64,000 bases of DNA from Geobacillus thermodenitrificans subsp. thermodenitrificans DSM 465 (GCF_000496575.1 NZ_AYKT01000015.1:1-64000), one strand, 5' to 3'; positions 53,056-61,499 are shown, counted from the stretch's first letter. The notes: generated from the letters alone by a model not told the origin. Made by a program: numbers and translations.

Positions 53056-53484
53056 GTTTGTATCGTACCTATGAGGGATTGAAACTCAGCTATCTTGCAT
53101 ATTCGTTGAACAGAACAAAAGTTTGTATCGTACCTATGAGGGATTGAAACTGGATTTCGAGGAATTGCGAAACCACTTGATGGAGCTAGGGTTTGTATCG
53201 TACCTATGAGGGATTGAAACTACCAAACAAACCATGCTTTTTTCTCTTCATTGTCGTTTGTATCGTACCTATGAGGGATTGAAACAAAATTTATTAACTG
53301 GAAGAACGAAGCGGTTAGCAGAGTTTGTATCGTACCTATGAGGGATTGAAACTTACGACGAGTACACATATGACCCGAACGCCGGGGGTTTGTATCGTAC
53401 CTATGAGGAATGGAAACCCCTCACCGAGTCCGCGCATTTTTTCTCCTAAACCCCGTTTGTATCGTACCTATGAGGAATGGAAAC
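53056..53484 (+). CRISPR. CRISPR array 2: seven repeats, six spacers
   Basis: 30-nt repeats start at 53056, 53121, 53191, 53256, 53323, 53388 and 53455; spacers are 35, 40, 35, 37, 35 and 37 nt. Repeats 1-5 are identical. Repeats 6 and 7 share the same two changes near the 3' end (GAATGGAAAC in place of GGATTGAAAC), marking the old, leader-distal end. Transcription should run left to right from leader 2. Confidence 0.97.
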
Positions 53485-53632
53485 TTTATCGATTTTGGAG
53501 ATGGAGCATATCATGTCATCATCAATTTATAAAACACTCTTGTTGTGGTTTTTTATTTTGCGAAAACATCAAATGAAACTTTCGTGGAGAGTGGAATGAA
53601 AGAAAGAATTTTATGTTAAAGGATGATGATGT

Positions 53633-54076
53633 ATGAATAATAGAATACAACAATTCTGGAATGATTTTTGTAAGGCAACTGGTCAGGAGGGGATTGAATA
53701 TAAAGATGCCTTTCAGTTTGGAGCTTTTCCTGATCGGTTGGCTGATTTAGTTGTTAAAGGAAAGAAAACAGCGACAACTTCAGGCTACGTGTTTTATGAG
53801 TTAGAAAAAGAACCTATCCCTAAAGCTGGTGAATATTATATTGTTTTGGATGGTCAGGGAGAGCCAGTCGCAGTCATTCAAATTCAATCCGTTGAAATTG
53901 TTCCGATGAATGAGGTGACAGAGGAATTTGCTTTAGCGGAAGGCGAAGGAGATTATCGTTCTTGGTGGGATGCACACGAAAAATTTTTTACCGAATCATT
54001 AAAAGAATACGACATGGAATTTTCACCAGATATGTTAGTTGTATGTGAACGATTTAAAAAAGTATATCCGAAATAA
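53633..54076 (+). CDS. ASCH domain protein
   Basis: 147 residues. ASCH (ASC-1 homology) fold, an RNA-binding beta-barrel related to PUA; some bacterial members hydrolyse N4-acetylcytidine or bind RNA. F-G-x-x-x-D-x-L-A-D-L-V-x-x-G-x-K-T-A-T-T-S at residues 29-53 is the family signature (G-x-K-x-x-T). Clearly AT-richer than neighbouring core genes, as is common for genes acquired next to CRISPR loci. Start ATG after AAAGGATGATGATGT. Function unknown. Confidence 0.85.
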   Translation: MNNRIQQFWNDFCKATGQEGIEYKDAFQFGAFPDRLADLVVKGKKTATTSGYVFYELEKEPIPKAGEYYIVLDGQGEPVAVIQIQSVEIVPMNEVTEEFALAEGEGDYRSWWDAHEKFFTESLKEYDMEFSPDMLVVCERFKKVYPK

Positions 54077-54147
54077 GGCGGTTAATTTAAAGAAATGATT
54101 TAGAGCATCTGAATAATGAGGTGACCCCTGTCAAGGAGTCAGGAATA

Positions 54148-54210
54148 AAAAAGCGGATGTAAACAGCCTGGGTTCTGTATTCATAAGGACTCAGGTTGTT
54201 TCGCTTTTTG
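54148..54210 (+). terminator. Terminator after the ASCH gene
   Basis: AAAAAGCG and AACAGCCTGGGTTC on the left pair with GACTCAGGTTGTT and CGCTTTTT on the right, giving a long imperfect hairpin. Confidence 0.6.
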
Positions 54211-54329
54211 CAAACTTTTTAAACTCTGCACCATGTGTTTTCTGTGAAAGTGTGTGCCCCTTAGTTCCTCATTTCCATGCCTAGGTAAGGAGCAAACCTT
54301 GCTCATGGGTTTTTTTATTTTTTCATAGA

Positions 54330-54388
54330 AAAATCCCCTCCATAGTAAACAGATCCGCGGGCTTTCTTTTTCTGTCTACTATAAGGGG
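54330..54388 (-). terminator. Terminator of the MFS gene
   Basis: On the minus strand CCCCTTATAGTAGACAG pairs with CTGTTTACTATGGAGGGG, followed by ATTTTTC. Confidence 0.75.
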
Positions 54389-54441
54389 ATCATCTCATTT
54401 CTTTACGGACACCTTCTTTGCGTTCGATTCCGACAAGACGC

Positions 54442-55680
54442 TTAGTGCCGACTATGAAGGCGATGTGTCCAAGTGGTGAGTTTTTCTTTCATCTCTTTGC
54501 GCCACACGCTTGATGAACGACGATGGGCATAGCCGACTAAGGCGCCGGTGACAATGAGCAAGAGGCTGGAGAAGGCAAAAATGTAGGCGATGGAAAATAG
54601 ACTGGCGATGGCACCTGCAGCGGTAGGACCGGTCAAGTTGCCGAGAAAACGGCTGCTGGCGGTGACGCCGAACACCCGCCCTTGAATGCGGCTTGGGCTT
54701 TGCACATTGATGAGTGCCTGAATGGCTGGCCATACGCCGCCGACTACCAGCCCTTGCAAGAAGCGCCACACGTACAGGGCGTAAATATTGTCTGTCCATA
54801 CTTGCGGCAAGGCGAACAAACCGGACAGCACAAGCAGTATCGGTAATGTTTTCTCCTGCCCGATCCGGTCGCCGAGTTTTCCTAAGTACGGCGCGCCGAT
54901 GATCGTCGCAATGCCGGTGATGGATGAGGCGAGGCCGGACAGAAATGCAAGATTGCTTGTGTTGCCGACTAACGATTGGACAAAAATGGTCATCATCGAA
55001 TTGACGCCAAGAACGGCGATTTGTACAAGAAACGTAGCGATAAACAAGATGATGAGCGGCCGATGTTCGAACACTTCCTTGAAGCTCGCTTTGTTCTTTT
55101 TCGTCTGCGGCACGACCGGATCTTTTTCGAGCCAAAACATTACAGGCAAGAGCGTAAGCAAGATGCAAAGCCCGGTCACCAAAAACACCGGACGGAAGCC
55201 AAATAGGTCGGATAAAGCGCCGCCGATGAGCGGTCCGATAATGTTGCCGGCGATACTTCCGGTTTGCAGTGTTCCGAGTGCCTCGCCGCTATGGTCTTTT
55301 GGAACGATGCGGGCCAAATAGGAAAACGAGACGGTGATGAATCCCGAGAAAAAGCCAACAAGAAATCGGAGCACAAGCAGTACCATCGGCGATGCGGCAA
55401 ACGCCATGCAGGCGGTGAGGAGGCCCATGCCGATTCCAGCGCGAATCAAATTGGCGCGCTGGCCGTATTTATCGGCAAACATGCCCCAAATCGGTGCCAT
55501 AATCGCAGCCGATAAAAAGGTGGCGGAAAAGACGAGCCCTGTCCACATGCTTAAGGCATGATGTTCAGTGACACCCATTTGCCATAGGAAGAGCGATAAA
55601 AAGGGAATGACCATGGTCATTCCAGCCGAAACCATAAAATTGCACAGCCATAAAATGCGGACGCTTCGCTTCCAGTCCAT
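54442..55680 (-). CDS. MFS multidrug efflux transporter
   Basis: 412 residues with 12 predicted membrane helices. Drug:H+ antiporter-type MFS (MdtG/TetA-like): helix 2-3 loop G-M-F-A-D-K-Y-G-Q-R is motif A, and F-S-G-F-I-T-V-S-F after helix 4 with G-P-L-I-G-G in helix 5 (motif C region) mark an exporter. Substrate unknown. Starts with ATG after CAGGAGATGACCTCCC. Monocistronic. Confidence 0.85.
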   Translation of the reverse strand: MDWKRSVRILWLCNFMVSAGMTMVIPFLSLFLWQMGVTEHHALSMWTGLVFSATFLSAAIMAPIWGMFADKYGQRANLIRAGIGMGLLTACMAFAASPMVLLVLRFLVGFFSGFITVSFSYLARIVPKDHSGEALGTLQTGSIAGNIIGPLIGGALSDLFGFRPVFLVTGLCILLTLLPVMFWLEKDPVVPQTKKNKASFKEVFEHRPLIILFIATFLVQIAVLGVNSMMTIFVQSLVGNTSNLAFLSGLASSITGIATIIGAPYLGKLGDRIGQEKTLPILLVLSGLFALPQVWTDNIYALYVWRFLQGLVVGGVWPAIQALINVQSPSRIQGRVFGVTASSRFLGNLTGPTAAGAIASLFSIAYIFAFSSLLLIVTGALVGYAHRRSSSVWRKEMKEKLTTWTHRLHSRH

Positions 55681-55796
55681 GGGAGGTCATCTCCTGAATT
55701 ATTTCGTTTCTCTAATCATTCTACTACAATGGAAAAATAGAGGAAATGATTTTGCTCATCCATGGCGGGAAATCAACTAGAGCGGAACAAACCAAT

Positions 55797-55822
55797 CCCC
55801 CTTGCCAGGTGGGGCAAGGGGG
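55797..55822 (-). terminator. pspA operon terminator
   Basis: CCCCCTTGCC pairs perfectly with GGCAAGGGGG, 6-base loop; on the minus strand it is followed by GATTGGTTTGTT, so the U-tract is poor. Confidence 0.65.
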
Positions 55823-55853
55823 TCATCTATGTGAAAAGGGGGGGAGGGGGAGA

Positions 55854-56507
55854 TTAGGCGTTCGTCGATTGGGCTTCCTTCCATTTCGCTAATTCACGTT
55901 CCACTTCTTCCTCAAACGGCACAGGGGACAACACAGCGTTCGTTCCGAATCGAGCAGCGGACGCTTCGGCTTCTAACGCGATGACGCGTTCTTCCATGCG
56001 GGCGAAGCCGCGCAGCGCCTCATCGGCAGAAAACGAAGCGAGTGTCGTGTCGATTTGTTTTAACGCTTTGGCAGCATTGACGCGTGCGGTGAGCTCTAGC
56101 TGTTTGGCGGCAAGCTCGTCATATCGTTCGCGCAGCTGATTGAGGCGGCGGACGATTTCGGCTGTTTTTGCTTTGATCGTTTCATATTGTTGCTTGTAGG
56201 TTTCTAGTTTCTTCTCATACAGCAGTTTGTCGCCCAATGCCAACTTGGCGACGGCTTCTTCGTTGCGTTCGAGCGCCAACTTGGCTTGACGATTCCGCTT
56301 TTCCACCGTTTCTTCCGCTTGCGCGATGAGCGTTGCATAACGCTGTTCGGTGACCCATTGTTGGGCGAGCGCTTGGCGCCCTTGTTCGAGTTGTTGTTCG
56401 AGTTCGCGTAAATATTGTTTCGTCATGGCGATCGGATCTTCCCATTGATCGATTTGTTCGTTCACTTCAGCGAGAACGATTGTTTTGATCCGGCGGAACA
56501 CACCCAT
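55854..56507 (-). CDS. pspA: PspA/IM30 (LiaH-like) family protein
   Basis: 217 residues, mostly alpha-helical with long heptad-like Lys/Glu/Gln stretches (coiled coil about residues 25-150), the ESCRT-III-like membrane-repair fold. The N-terminal amphipathic helix (G-V-F-R-R-I-K-T-I-V-L-A-E-V-N) that binds lipid, and the A-x-K-Q-Y-L-R-E-L-E segment, are typical. The frame extends 13 codons upstream; I use the ATG at 56507 after AAAGGAGGGCAAAACAA. It overlaps the upstream membrane protein gene by 41 bases, suggesting a two-gene envelope-stress unit. Confidence 0.88.
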   Translation of the reverse strand: MGVFRRIKTIVLAEVNEQIDQWEDPIAMTKQYLRELEQQLEQGRQALAQQWVTEQRYATLIAQAEETVEKRNRQAKLALERNEEAVAKLALGDKLLYEKKLETYKQQYETIKAKTAEIVRRLNQLRERYDELAAKQLELTARVNAAKALKQIDTTLASFSADEALRGFARMEERVIALEAEASAARFGTNAVLSPVPFEEEVERELAKWKEAQSTNA

Positions 56508-56997
56508 TTGTTTTGCCCTCCTTTTGTACAATTTTTTCCCATTCATCGAGCCAGTCGGTGGAAATGGGTGCGGTTGTTGGTTTCCATGTTTCCGCGGCTA
56601 CTGATTTTCGCGTTTGATGGCGTCCGAAGGCATATACGGCGGCCAGCGCCAATCCGAGTAACACCCATTTCGGCAACAGGGCGGCGATCCCTAAGGTGAT
56701 AAGCGCCCAGCCAATCCAGCGCTTCGATCGCTTCGCCACAAGCCATATCGCGCCAACGCCGACAAGCAGCAGTGGGATGAACCACATGAGCAAGCCGGGA
56801 ATCAACCAGCCTGCGCGCGGCTCTACACGAAAGATCAGGTGGTGATGCCCAAAGCCGCCGTGCATGCCGTCAAACAGAACACTTAGGCGCCTGTACACGA
56901 TCACTTCATGTGGCGTGAGCACATGAAATAGGCTGACCCCGGCGAGCACAATAAGGGCGAGCAGAGCGAGCGCTCGAAGTTTCTTCAATATCGACAC
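56467..56997 (-). CDS. Membrane protein cotranscribed with pspA
   Basis: 176 residues. Helix near residues 8-25, a histidine-rich external stretch (H-G-G-F-G-H-H-H), then three closely spaced helices (about residues 62-140) and a soluble tail. The role may parallel LiaI, the membrane anchor paired with LiaH in Bacillus, but the sequence is longer and I see no true LiaI match. Ends inside pspA. Start after AAAAAGGAGGTGTCGAT, a very strong ribosome site. Confidence 0.7.
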   Translation of the reverse strand: MSILKKLRALALLALIVLAGVSLFHVLTPHEVIVYRRLSVLFDGMHGGFGHHHLIFRVEPRAGWLIPGLLMWFIPLLLVGVGAIWLVAKRSKRWIGWALITLGIAALLPKWVLLGLALAAVYAFGRHQTRKSVAAETWKPTTAPISTDWLDEWEKIVQKEGKTNGCVPPDQNNRSR

Positions 56998-57102
56998 CTC
57001 CTTTTTCGGTGGTGGACTAGCTTACAGTTTGCATTGTAGTAGGCGAAGGAGAAAATTAGGTGAAAAGCGAAATCTTTTTAAACTGATTGTGGATAGAGAA
57101 TG

Positions 57103-57133
57103 AAAGGTGTCCCGTTCTATAGGGGACACCTTT
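57103..57133. terminator. Terminator of the two-component operon, GGTGTCCC-type stem
   Basis: AAAGGTGTCCC pairs perfectly with GGGACACCTTT with a 9-base loop. Lies 25 bases after the minus-strand kinase stop. Confidence 0.75.
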
Positions 57134-57157
57134 CGTTGTGATAAAAAAAGCTGTGGG

Positions 57158-58531
57158 TTAAGCGGGCAGGAGGACAAGAAATTCTGTCCCTTGGCCGAGT
57201 TGGCTTTGAACGTGGATCGTACCACCATGGGCGTCGACGATCCATTTGGCGATCGATAGTCCCAGACCGTGGCCACCTTGTTGGCGGGAGCGCGCTTTGT
57301 CGACACGGTAGAAGCGGTCGAAAATCCGGCCCATATCTTCCGGCGGAATGCCGATGCCGGTGTCTTTGACAGAAAGGACGAATTGTTTCGGTTCGGTGCG
57401 GATCGACAGCGTCACATTCCCGCCTTCTGGGGTGTATTTGATGGCGTTATCAAGCAAAATGTATAGCAGTTGCGTCAACTTGTCCGGATCGGCTGTCACC
57501 ATCGCCTGCTCCGGGGCGTGAAAATTCATTGTGATCTGTTTTTTCGCTGCCAGCTCCGAGATGAGCTGGAATGTTCGCTCAGCGTGCGGGCGGAAGTCAA
57601 ACGTTTGTTTCGCCAGCTCCAACGCGGCATGTTTTGCATCCGCGCGGGCGAGCGTCAAGAGGTCGTTCATCAACTTCGTGATCCGCTTCAACTCTTCACG
57701 AAGGCGATCGAGCAGACGGTGGGCCAATTCGTTTTTCATCACATCTTCTTCCAGTGTGAGCGCCTCAACGGATGAAAAGACGACACTAAGCGGCGTGCGC
57801 AACTCATGCGAGGCGTCGGCGACAAACTGGCGCTGCCGCTCGTACGCTTCTTCAATCGGCACGAGAGCTCGCTTGGACATAAAGAAACTAAGCGCCACCC
57901 CGACGGCGAGAAACAGAATGGCAAGACCGATGAGCACGATCAGCAGCCAATGAAACACTCCAAAAAACGATGTCACGTCCATCCCGATATAAAGCATGCC
58001 GACGACATCTCCCCGAATGACGAGCGGGTGGGCGGCGGTGAGCACTCGCCAATCACGCGCAGCGTCGCGGGCTAGGCCCGGCATATGTTTAGGCAATGAT
58101 ACGGTCAGATAGACTGGGGTCTGTTCGTTCGTGTCCAGATGAGACAAGGCGCTTAAAAAATACGGGCGCAGGCGCCGGTGGACTTCATCCCCGGCGAGCA
58201 GACGGCCGGTTGGGCTGATGACGTAAAAAAAGAGTTGATCTTCGCTGAACAGCACGAGACTTTGGTCATCGAACAAGTCAAAATTGCTTTGTTTTAACAA
58301 AAACTGTTCAATGGTATTGGCCTCCTGTTCGGCGAGGCGAGTGATGCGCTGCTCTTGCTCGGATGTCGTGATCCAATAAAACAAGGCGGCGGCAATAACG
58401 ACAAACAAAGCGAGAAATAAGGTGAAAATGCCGCTATAAAGCGCGGTCAGCCGCCAATGAGTGCGGCGGAACAAGTCCGCGTTACCTAAACGGCGCAGCC
58501 ATTGGCGCCACTCGTTCCAGTTATTTATCAA
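57158..58531 (-). CDS. Two-component sensor histidine kinase
   Basis: 457 residues. Membrane helix near residues 28-52, an extracellular sensor domain (about 53-195), second helix near 196-222, then HisKA with the H-box D-A-S-H-E-L-R-T-P-L-S-V and ATPase boxes D-N-A-I-K-Y-T-P-E-G-G, V-K-D-T-G-I-G-I-P and H-G-L-G-L-S-I-A-K. No separate HAMP domain is clear. I use the TTG at 58531, 8 bases after GGGGAGTGGG, overlapping the regulator gene by 11 bases; an ATG 12 codons upstream is an alternative. Divergence from an htrA-type protease recalls CssS and CiaH but the sensor does not look like CssS. Confidence 0.85.
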   Translation of the reverse strand: MINNWNEWRQWLRRLGNADLFRRTHWRLTALYSGIFTLFLALFVVIAAALFYWITTSEQEQRITRLAEQEANTIEQFLLKQSNFDLFDDQSLVLFSEDQLFFYVISPTGRLLAGDEVHRRLRPYFLSALSHLDTNEQTPVYLTVSLPKHMPGLARDAARDWRVLTAAHPLVIRGDVVGMLYIGMDVTSFFGVFHWLLIVLIGLAILFLAVGVALSFFMSKRALVPIEEAYERQRQFVADASHELRTPLSVVFSSVEALTLEEDVMKNELAHRLLDRLREELKRITKLMNDLLTLARADAKHAALELAKQTFDFRPHAERTFQLISELAAKKQITMNFHAPEQAMVTADPDKLTQLLYILLDNAIKYTPEGGNVTLSIRTEPKQFVLSVKDTGIGIPPEDMGRIFDRFYRVDKARSRQQGGHGLGLSIAKWIVDAHGGTIHVQSQLGQGTEFLVLLPA

Positions 58532-59183
58532 TTTTATATCCCACTCCCCGCACCGTTTGGATGACATCGTCTTTCAACTTTTTACGAAGCAATTTAATCG
58601 TCGCGTCAATCGTTTTCATGGATACATCAGCGTCCCATCCCCAGACGCGGTCTAGGATCGTCTCGCGCGGCACAACTTGGCCTTGGTTTTGGACGAGAAG
58701 ATCGAGAAGCTGAAACTCGCGCGGGGTAAGGGAAATTTCCTCATTATTGCGATGCAGCGTATGGCTTGTTCGATTCAAGGTGAAGCCGTGAAAAGTTACT
58801 GTTTCCTCTTGAAGCGGGACGAACGTGCGCCGAGCGAGCGCTTTTAAGCGGGCAACAAGTTCATCAATTTCAAACGGCTTAACCAAATAATCATCCGCCC
58901 CAGCTTCAAGCCCGGTGACGCGGTCTTGCACTGCGTCTTTTGCCGTCAGTATCAAAATGGCGCCCGTATAACCATTTTGCCTCAATCGTCGGCAAATATC
59001 GACTCCATCGCCGTTTGGGAGCATCCAATCGAGCACGACGACATCGTAAAACTCCGCCATCGCGTAGTCGTACGCGTCTTCTCCTTCTTGTACCCAGTCG
59101 ATATGGTCAATCCCTTTTTTCTTTAACAAATGGACGATTAGTTCCCCTAAGTGGAGATCATCTTCGGCGAGCAATACTTTCAT
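58521..59183 (-). CDS. Two-component response regulator (OmpR family)
   Basis: 220 residues. Receiver with acidic residues E-D-D near the start, phospho-acceptor in V-V-L-D-W-M-L-P, T-A-K and K-P-F; winged-helix DNA-binding domain from about residue 125 with L-T-P-R-E-F-Q-L-L and V-R-G-V-G-Y-K-I at the end. Translationally coupled to the kinase. Divergent from the htrA gene, with paired GTGAAA boxes in the shared upstream region that are good candidates for its binding sites. Confidence 0.9.
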   Translation of the reverse strand: MKVLLAEDDLHLGELIVHLLKKKGIDHIDWVQEGEDAYDYAMAEFYDVVVLDWMLPNGDGVDICRRLRQNGYTGAILILTAKDAVQDRVTGLEAGADDYLVKPFEIDELVARLKALARRTFVPLQEETVTFHGFTLNRTSHTLHRNNEEISLTPREFQLLDLLVQNQGQVVPRETILDRVWGWDADVSMKTIDATIKLLRKKLKDDVIQTVRGVGYKIDK

Positions 59184-59231
59184 GGCCGTTCCTCCCGTTT
59201 CCCATCATTTCTTTTATCATAACAAAGATGC

Positions 59232-59306
59232 GTGAAAAAAAGGTGAAAATCAGAAGGGAAGGGAGGAGTCACTCCGAAGAGATGGTTTCTTTCACTATTT
59301 TTTCAC
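59232..59306. promoter_or_regulatory. Two GTGAAA-N5-GTGAAA direct-repeat boxes in the divergent promoter region
   Basis: GTGAAA at 59232 and 59243 on the plus strand; TTTCAC (the same motif on the minus strand) at 59290 and 59301. In both pairs the copies start 11 bp apart, one helical turn, as OmpR-family regulators bind. The second pair lies just upstream of TTGACT (59312-59317) and TATGAT. It likely controls both the two-component genes and htrA. Confidence 0.6.
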
Positions 59307-59376
59307 TTTTCTTGACTATGATGATGGGGGAAGAGGAAATGGGAGGAACAGAAGATGCGATTGAGCTCTAGTATGA

Positions 59377-59439
59377 CGCCGACAGCTAAGTGTCGGACTG
59401 GGTGGTCTTCGCTATGCGTGCGACCGATAGATGTCGGCG
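59377..59439 (+). promoter_or_regulatory. Structured htrA leader with alternative pairings
   Basis: CGCCGACA (59377-59384) can pair with the nearby TGTCGG (59391-59396) or, over a longer distance, with TGTCGGCG (59432-59439) perfectly. The two structures exclude each other. No known riboswitch or thermosensor class is recognised. Confidence 0.4.
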
Positions 59440-59545
59440 ATAGGATGGTGTTTCATCCGCCTTTTCGCTGTTTCGCCAGAATGCGAGCCAATCTGTCTAA
59501 TGCTTGGTTATCGATGACGATTCATCATCAAGGAGGAGAAGAGCT

Positions 59546-60754
59546 ATGGACATGATGACATTCGAACCAACACCACCCCCACAACTGAAACGACGCGGTC
59601 GTTTCGTGTCATGGCTGGCGGCTTCTGTCGCGGGAGCGGTGATCGGCAGCGTGGCGACATGGTATGTGGCGCCCAAATGGCTGAATCAAGGAAACGTCGC
59701 CCAAACCCAATTGACCCAAACGAATGGGAAAAAAAGTGAAACATTGCCGTTGCAGCCGACTGCGAGCACAAACACGAATATGATCGCGGCGATCAACGAA
59801 GTGGCTGATGCTGTCGTTGGGGTCATCAACATCCAGAAGCAAGCGGATTTTTTCTCTAACCAAGTGCAAAATACAGAAGCGGGAACAGGTTCGGGCGTGA
59901 TTTTCAAAAAAGATGGCAATACGGCATACATTGTGACGAACAACCATGTCATTGAAGGAGCGAACGAAGTCGAAGTGGCACTTGCGAACGGAAAAAAAGT
60001 GAAAGCGGACATCGTTGGCGCCGATGCGTTAACCGATTTGGCCGTCTTGAAAATTCCGGCCAATGGCGTAACGAAAGTAGCGAGTTTCGGCGACTCGTCA
60101 AATGTACCAATCGGCGAACCAGTCGCGGCAATCGGCAATCCGCTTGGCCTTGACTTGTCGCGGACGGTGACGGAAGGGATCGTCAGCGGCAAACGGACGA
60201 TGCCCGTATCCACCTCAGCGGGTAATTGGGAAATCGATGTCATCCAAACCGACGCGGCGATCAATCCGGGCAACAGCGGCGGTGCGCTCATTAACAGCGC
60301 CGGGCAAGTCATTGGCATCAACAGCATGAAAATTGCCCAAACGGGTGTTGAAGGACTCGGCTTTGCCATCCCGAGCGAAAACGCCCAACCGATCGTCGAG
60401 CAGCTCATGAAAGATGGAACAGTCAAGCGCCCGTACCTTGGTGTCCAACTCGTCGATGTCGCTGATTTGTCTGCCGACGTACGCAACGACGAACTGAAAC
60501 TTCCATCAAGCGTGACACAAGGCGCTGCTGTCACCGCGGTCGAACCGTTCTCGCCTGCGGCCGAGGCCGGGTTGAAGTCGAAAGATGTCATCGTGGCAAT
60601 CAATGGGGATAAAATCGACAGCGTCAGCGCCTTGCGCAAATATTTGTATACAAAAACATCGGTAGATGAACGCATCAAACTGACCATTTATCGCGATGGA
60701 TTCGAGACAACCGTTTCGGTGACGCTCAAAACCAAACAAAACAATCAATCATAA
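59546..60754 (+). CDS. htrA: HtrA/DegP-family membrane-anchored serine protease
   Basis: 402 residues. Short cytoplasmic N-terminus, one membrane helix (about residues 17-40), a Ser/Thr/Gln-rich linker, trypsin-like protease domain with triad His134 (T-N-N-H-V-I), Asp164 (D-L-A-V-L) and Ser244 (G-N-S-G-G-A-L), and one C-terminal PDZ domain (about 300-395). Degrades misfolded secreted proteins at the outer face of the membrane. The frame opens at 59504, but the ATG at 59546 follows AAGGAGGAGAAGAGCT. Divergent from a two-component system, a common layout for secretion-stress control. Confidence 0.93.
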   Translation: MDMMTFEPTPPPQLKRRGRFVSWLAASVAGAVIGSVATWYVAPKWLNQGNVAQTQLTQTNGKKSETLPLQPTASTNTNMIAAINEVADAVVGVINIQKQADFFSNQVQNTEAGTGSGVIFKKDGNTAYIVTNNHVIEGANEVEVALANGKKVKADIVGADALTDLAVLKIPANGVTKVASFGDSSNVPIGEPVAAIGNPLGLDLSRTVTEGIVSGKRTMPVSTSAGNWEIDVIQTDAAINPGNSGGALINSAGQVIGINSMKIAQTGVEGLGFAIPSENAQPIVEQLMKDGTVKRPYLGVQLVDVADLSADVRNDELKLPSSVTQGAAVTAVEPFSPAAEAGLKSKDVIVAINGDKIDSVSALRKYLYTKTSVDERIKLTIYRDGFETTVSVTLKTKQNNQS

Positions 60755-60760
60755 GAAAAT

Positions 60761-60808
60761 AACGCCTCTTTTCGGCTGTATCAGCTGGGAAGGGGCGGTT
60801 TTTTATTT
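60761..60808 (+). terminator. htrA terminator
   Basis: An imperfect arm from AACGCCTCTT to CGGCTG (60761-60778) pairs with CAGCTGGGAAGGGGCGGTT, followed by TTTTTTATTT. Confidence 0.8.
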
Positions 60809-61499
60809 GAAAAGCCCCCCTGCGAATACAATCGACTTGACGGTGGTGATCACGCATCTTTACTGCAGGATCGACGAAAAGACTCTGAATAGCGCGGAGG
60901 AACCACTACAGCACTTAGGATGTGTAGGATGACGGCTTCGATTCCCTTCTGGTACATACAGCAACGAGGTGAGAAGGAGAATGGGAAGCAGATGAAGGAA
61001 GCTGAGATTCCATCCAATGTGGTGAGATGCTCAAATCCTCGGTCGGCGTCCGGTTATATTGCTGATCTGAAAAGGAGTGTGTGGTAGACTTGGTAGGTAG
61101 TTTAACGTTGTTTCAAATAGTTTCTCTTTGAAGCGAAGACAAGGGGGGATGAATCAGGAGGTGTCTTATTCACAAAAACGAACTTGCATTCTATAACAAG
61201 ATTATCCTATCAAGTAGAGAAGGAGGGAATATCATACCCTTATAGCCAAAAAATATTTCTCTGAGTATCAAAGGAGAATTGGGGACGTTTGATGTCTGTG
61301 ACTAGGAAGCTATCCGTGTAAGGTTTTCATGAGTTTCAACATAACAACAGTGTTCGAACAGCATATTTTTACATAATGAAAAACAAATCTGTCTGTTTAT
61401 TTAACAGAATGTATAATGAAATTAACGATCTGATAATATAGAATATTTTTTGAATTTTGTCTTTATTAAATATTCTATGAATGGATGGGGGTTCTATGA
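60809..61499. other. Gene-free stretch before the DUF997-panF operon
   Basis: About 690 bases. The first part is of mixed composition with short frames (for example 54 codons from 60929) that I do not trust; from about 61200 it becomes very AT-rich. Near the end are inverted repeats CTGTTTATTTAACAG (61393-61407) and ATAGAATATT/AATATTCTAT (61438-61447 and 61469-61478), and a TATAAT (61412-61417), together the likely control region of the next operon. Confidence 0.5.

Larger units (their letters stand above)
54077..54441. other. Terminator cluster between the ASCH and MFS genes
   Basis: Convergent spacer. It holds the two terminators listed separately and a weak GAGCAA/TTGCTC hairpin followed by a T-run (54290-54316). 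No gene seen. Confidence 0.6.

Noticed and set aside
54452-55168. 238-codon minus-strand frame within the MFS gene
   Set aside because: Out-of-frame shadow of the transporter gene; Arg/His/Cys-rich and not protein-like.
59686-60687. 333-codon minus-strand frame opposite htrA
   Set aside because: Antisense to a protease with an intact catalytic triad; low-complexity Ser/Thr/Pro composition is a mirror effect.
60929-61090. 54-codon frame after htrA
   Set aside because: Contains no recognisable motif and has no ribosome site.
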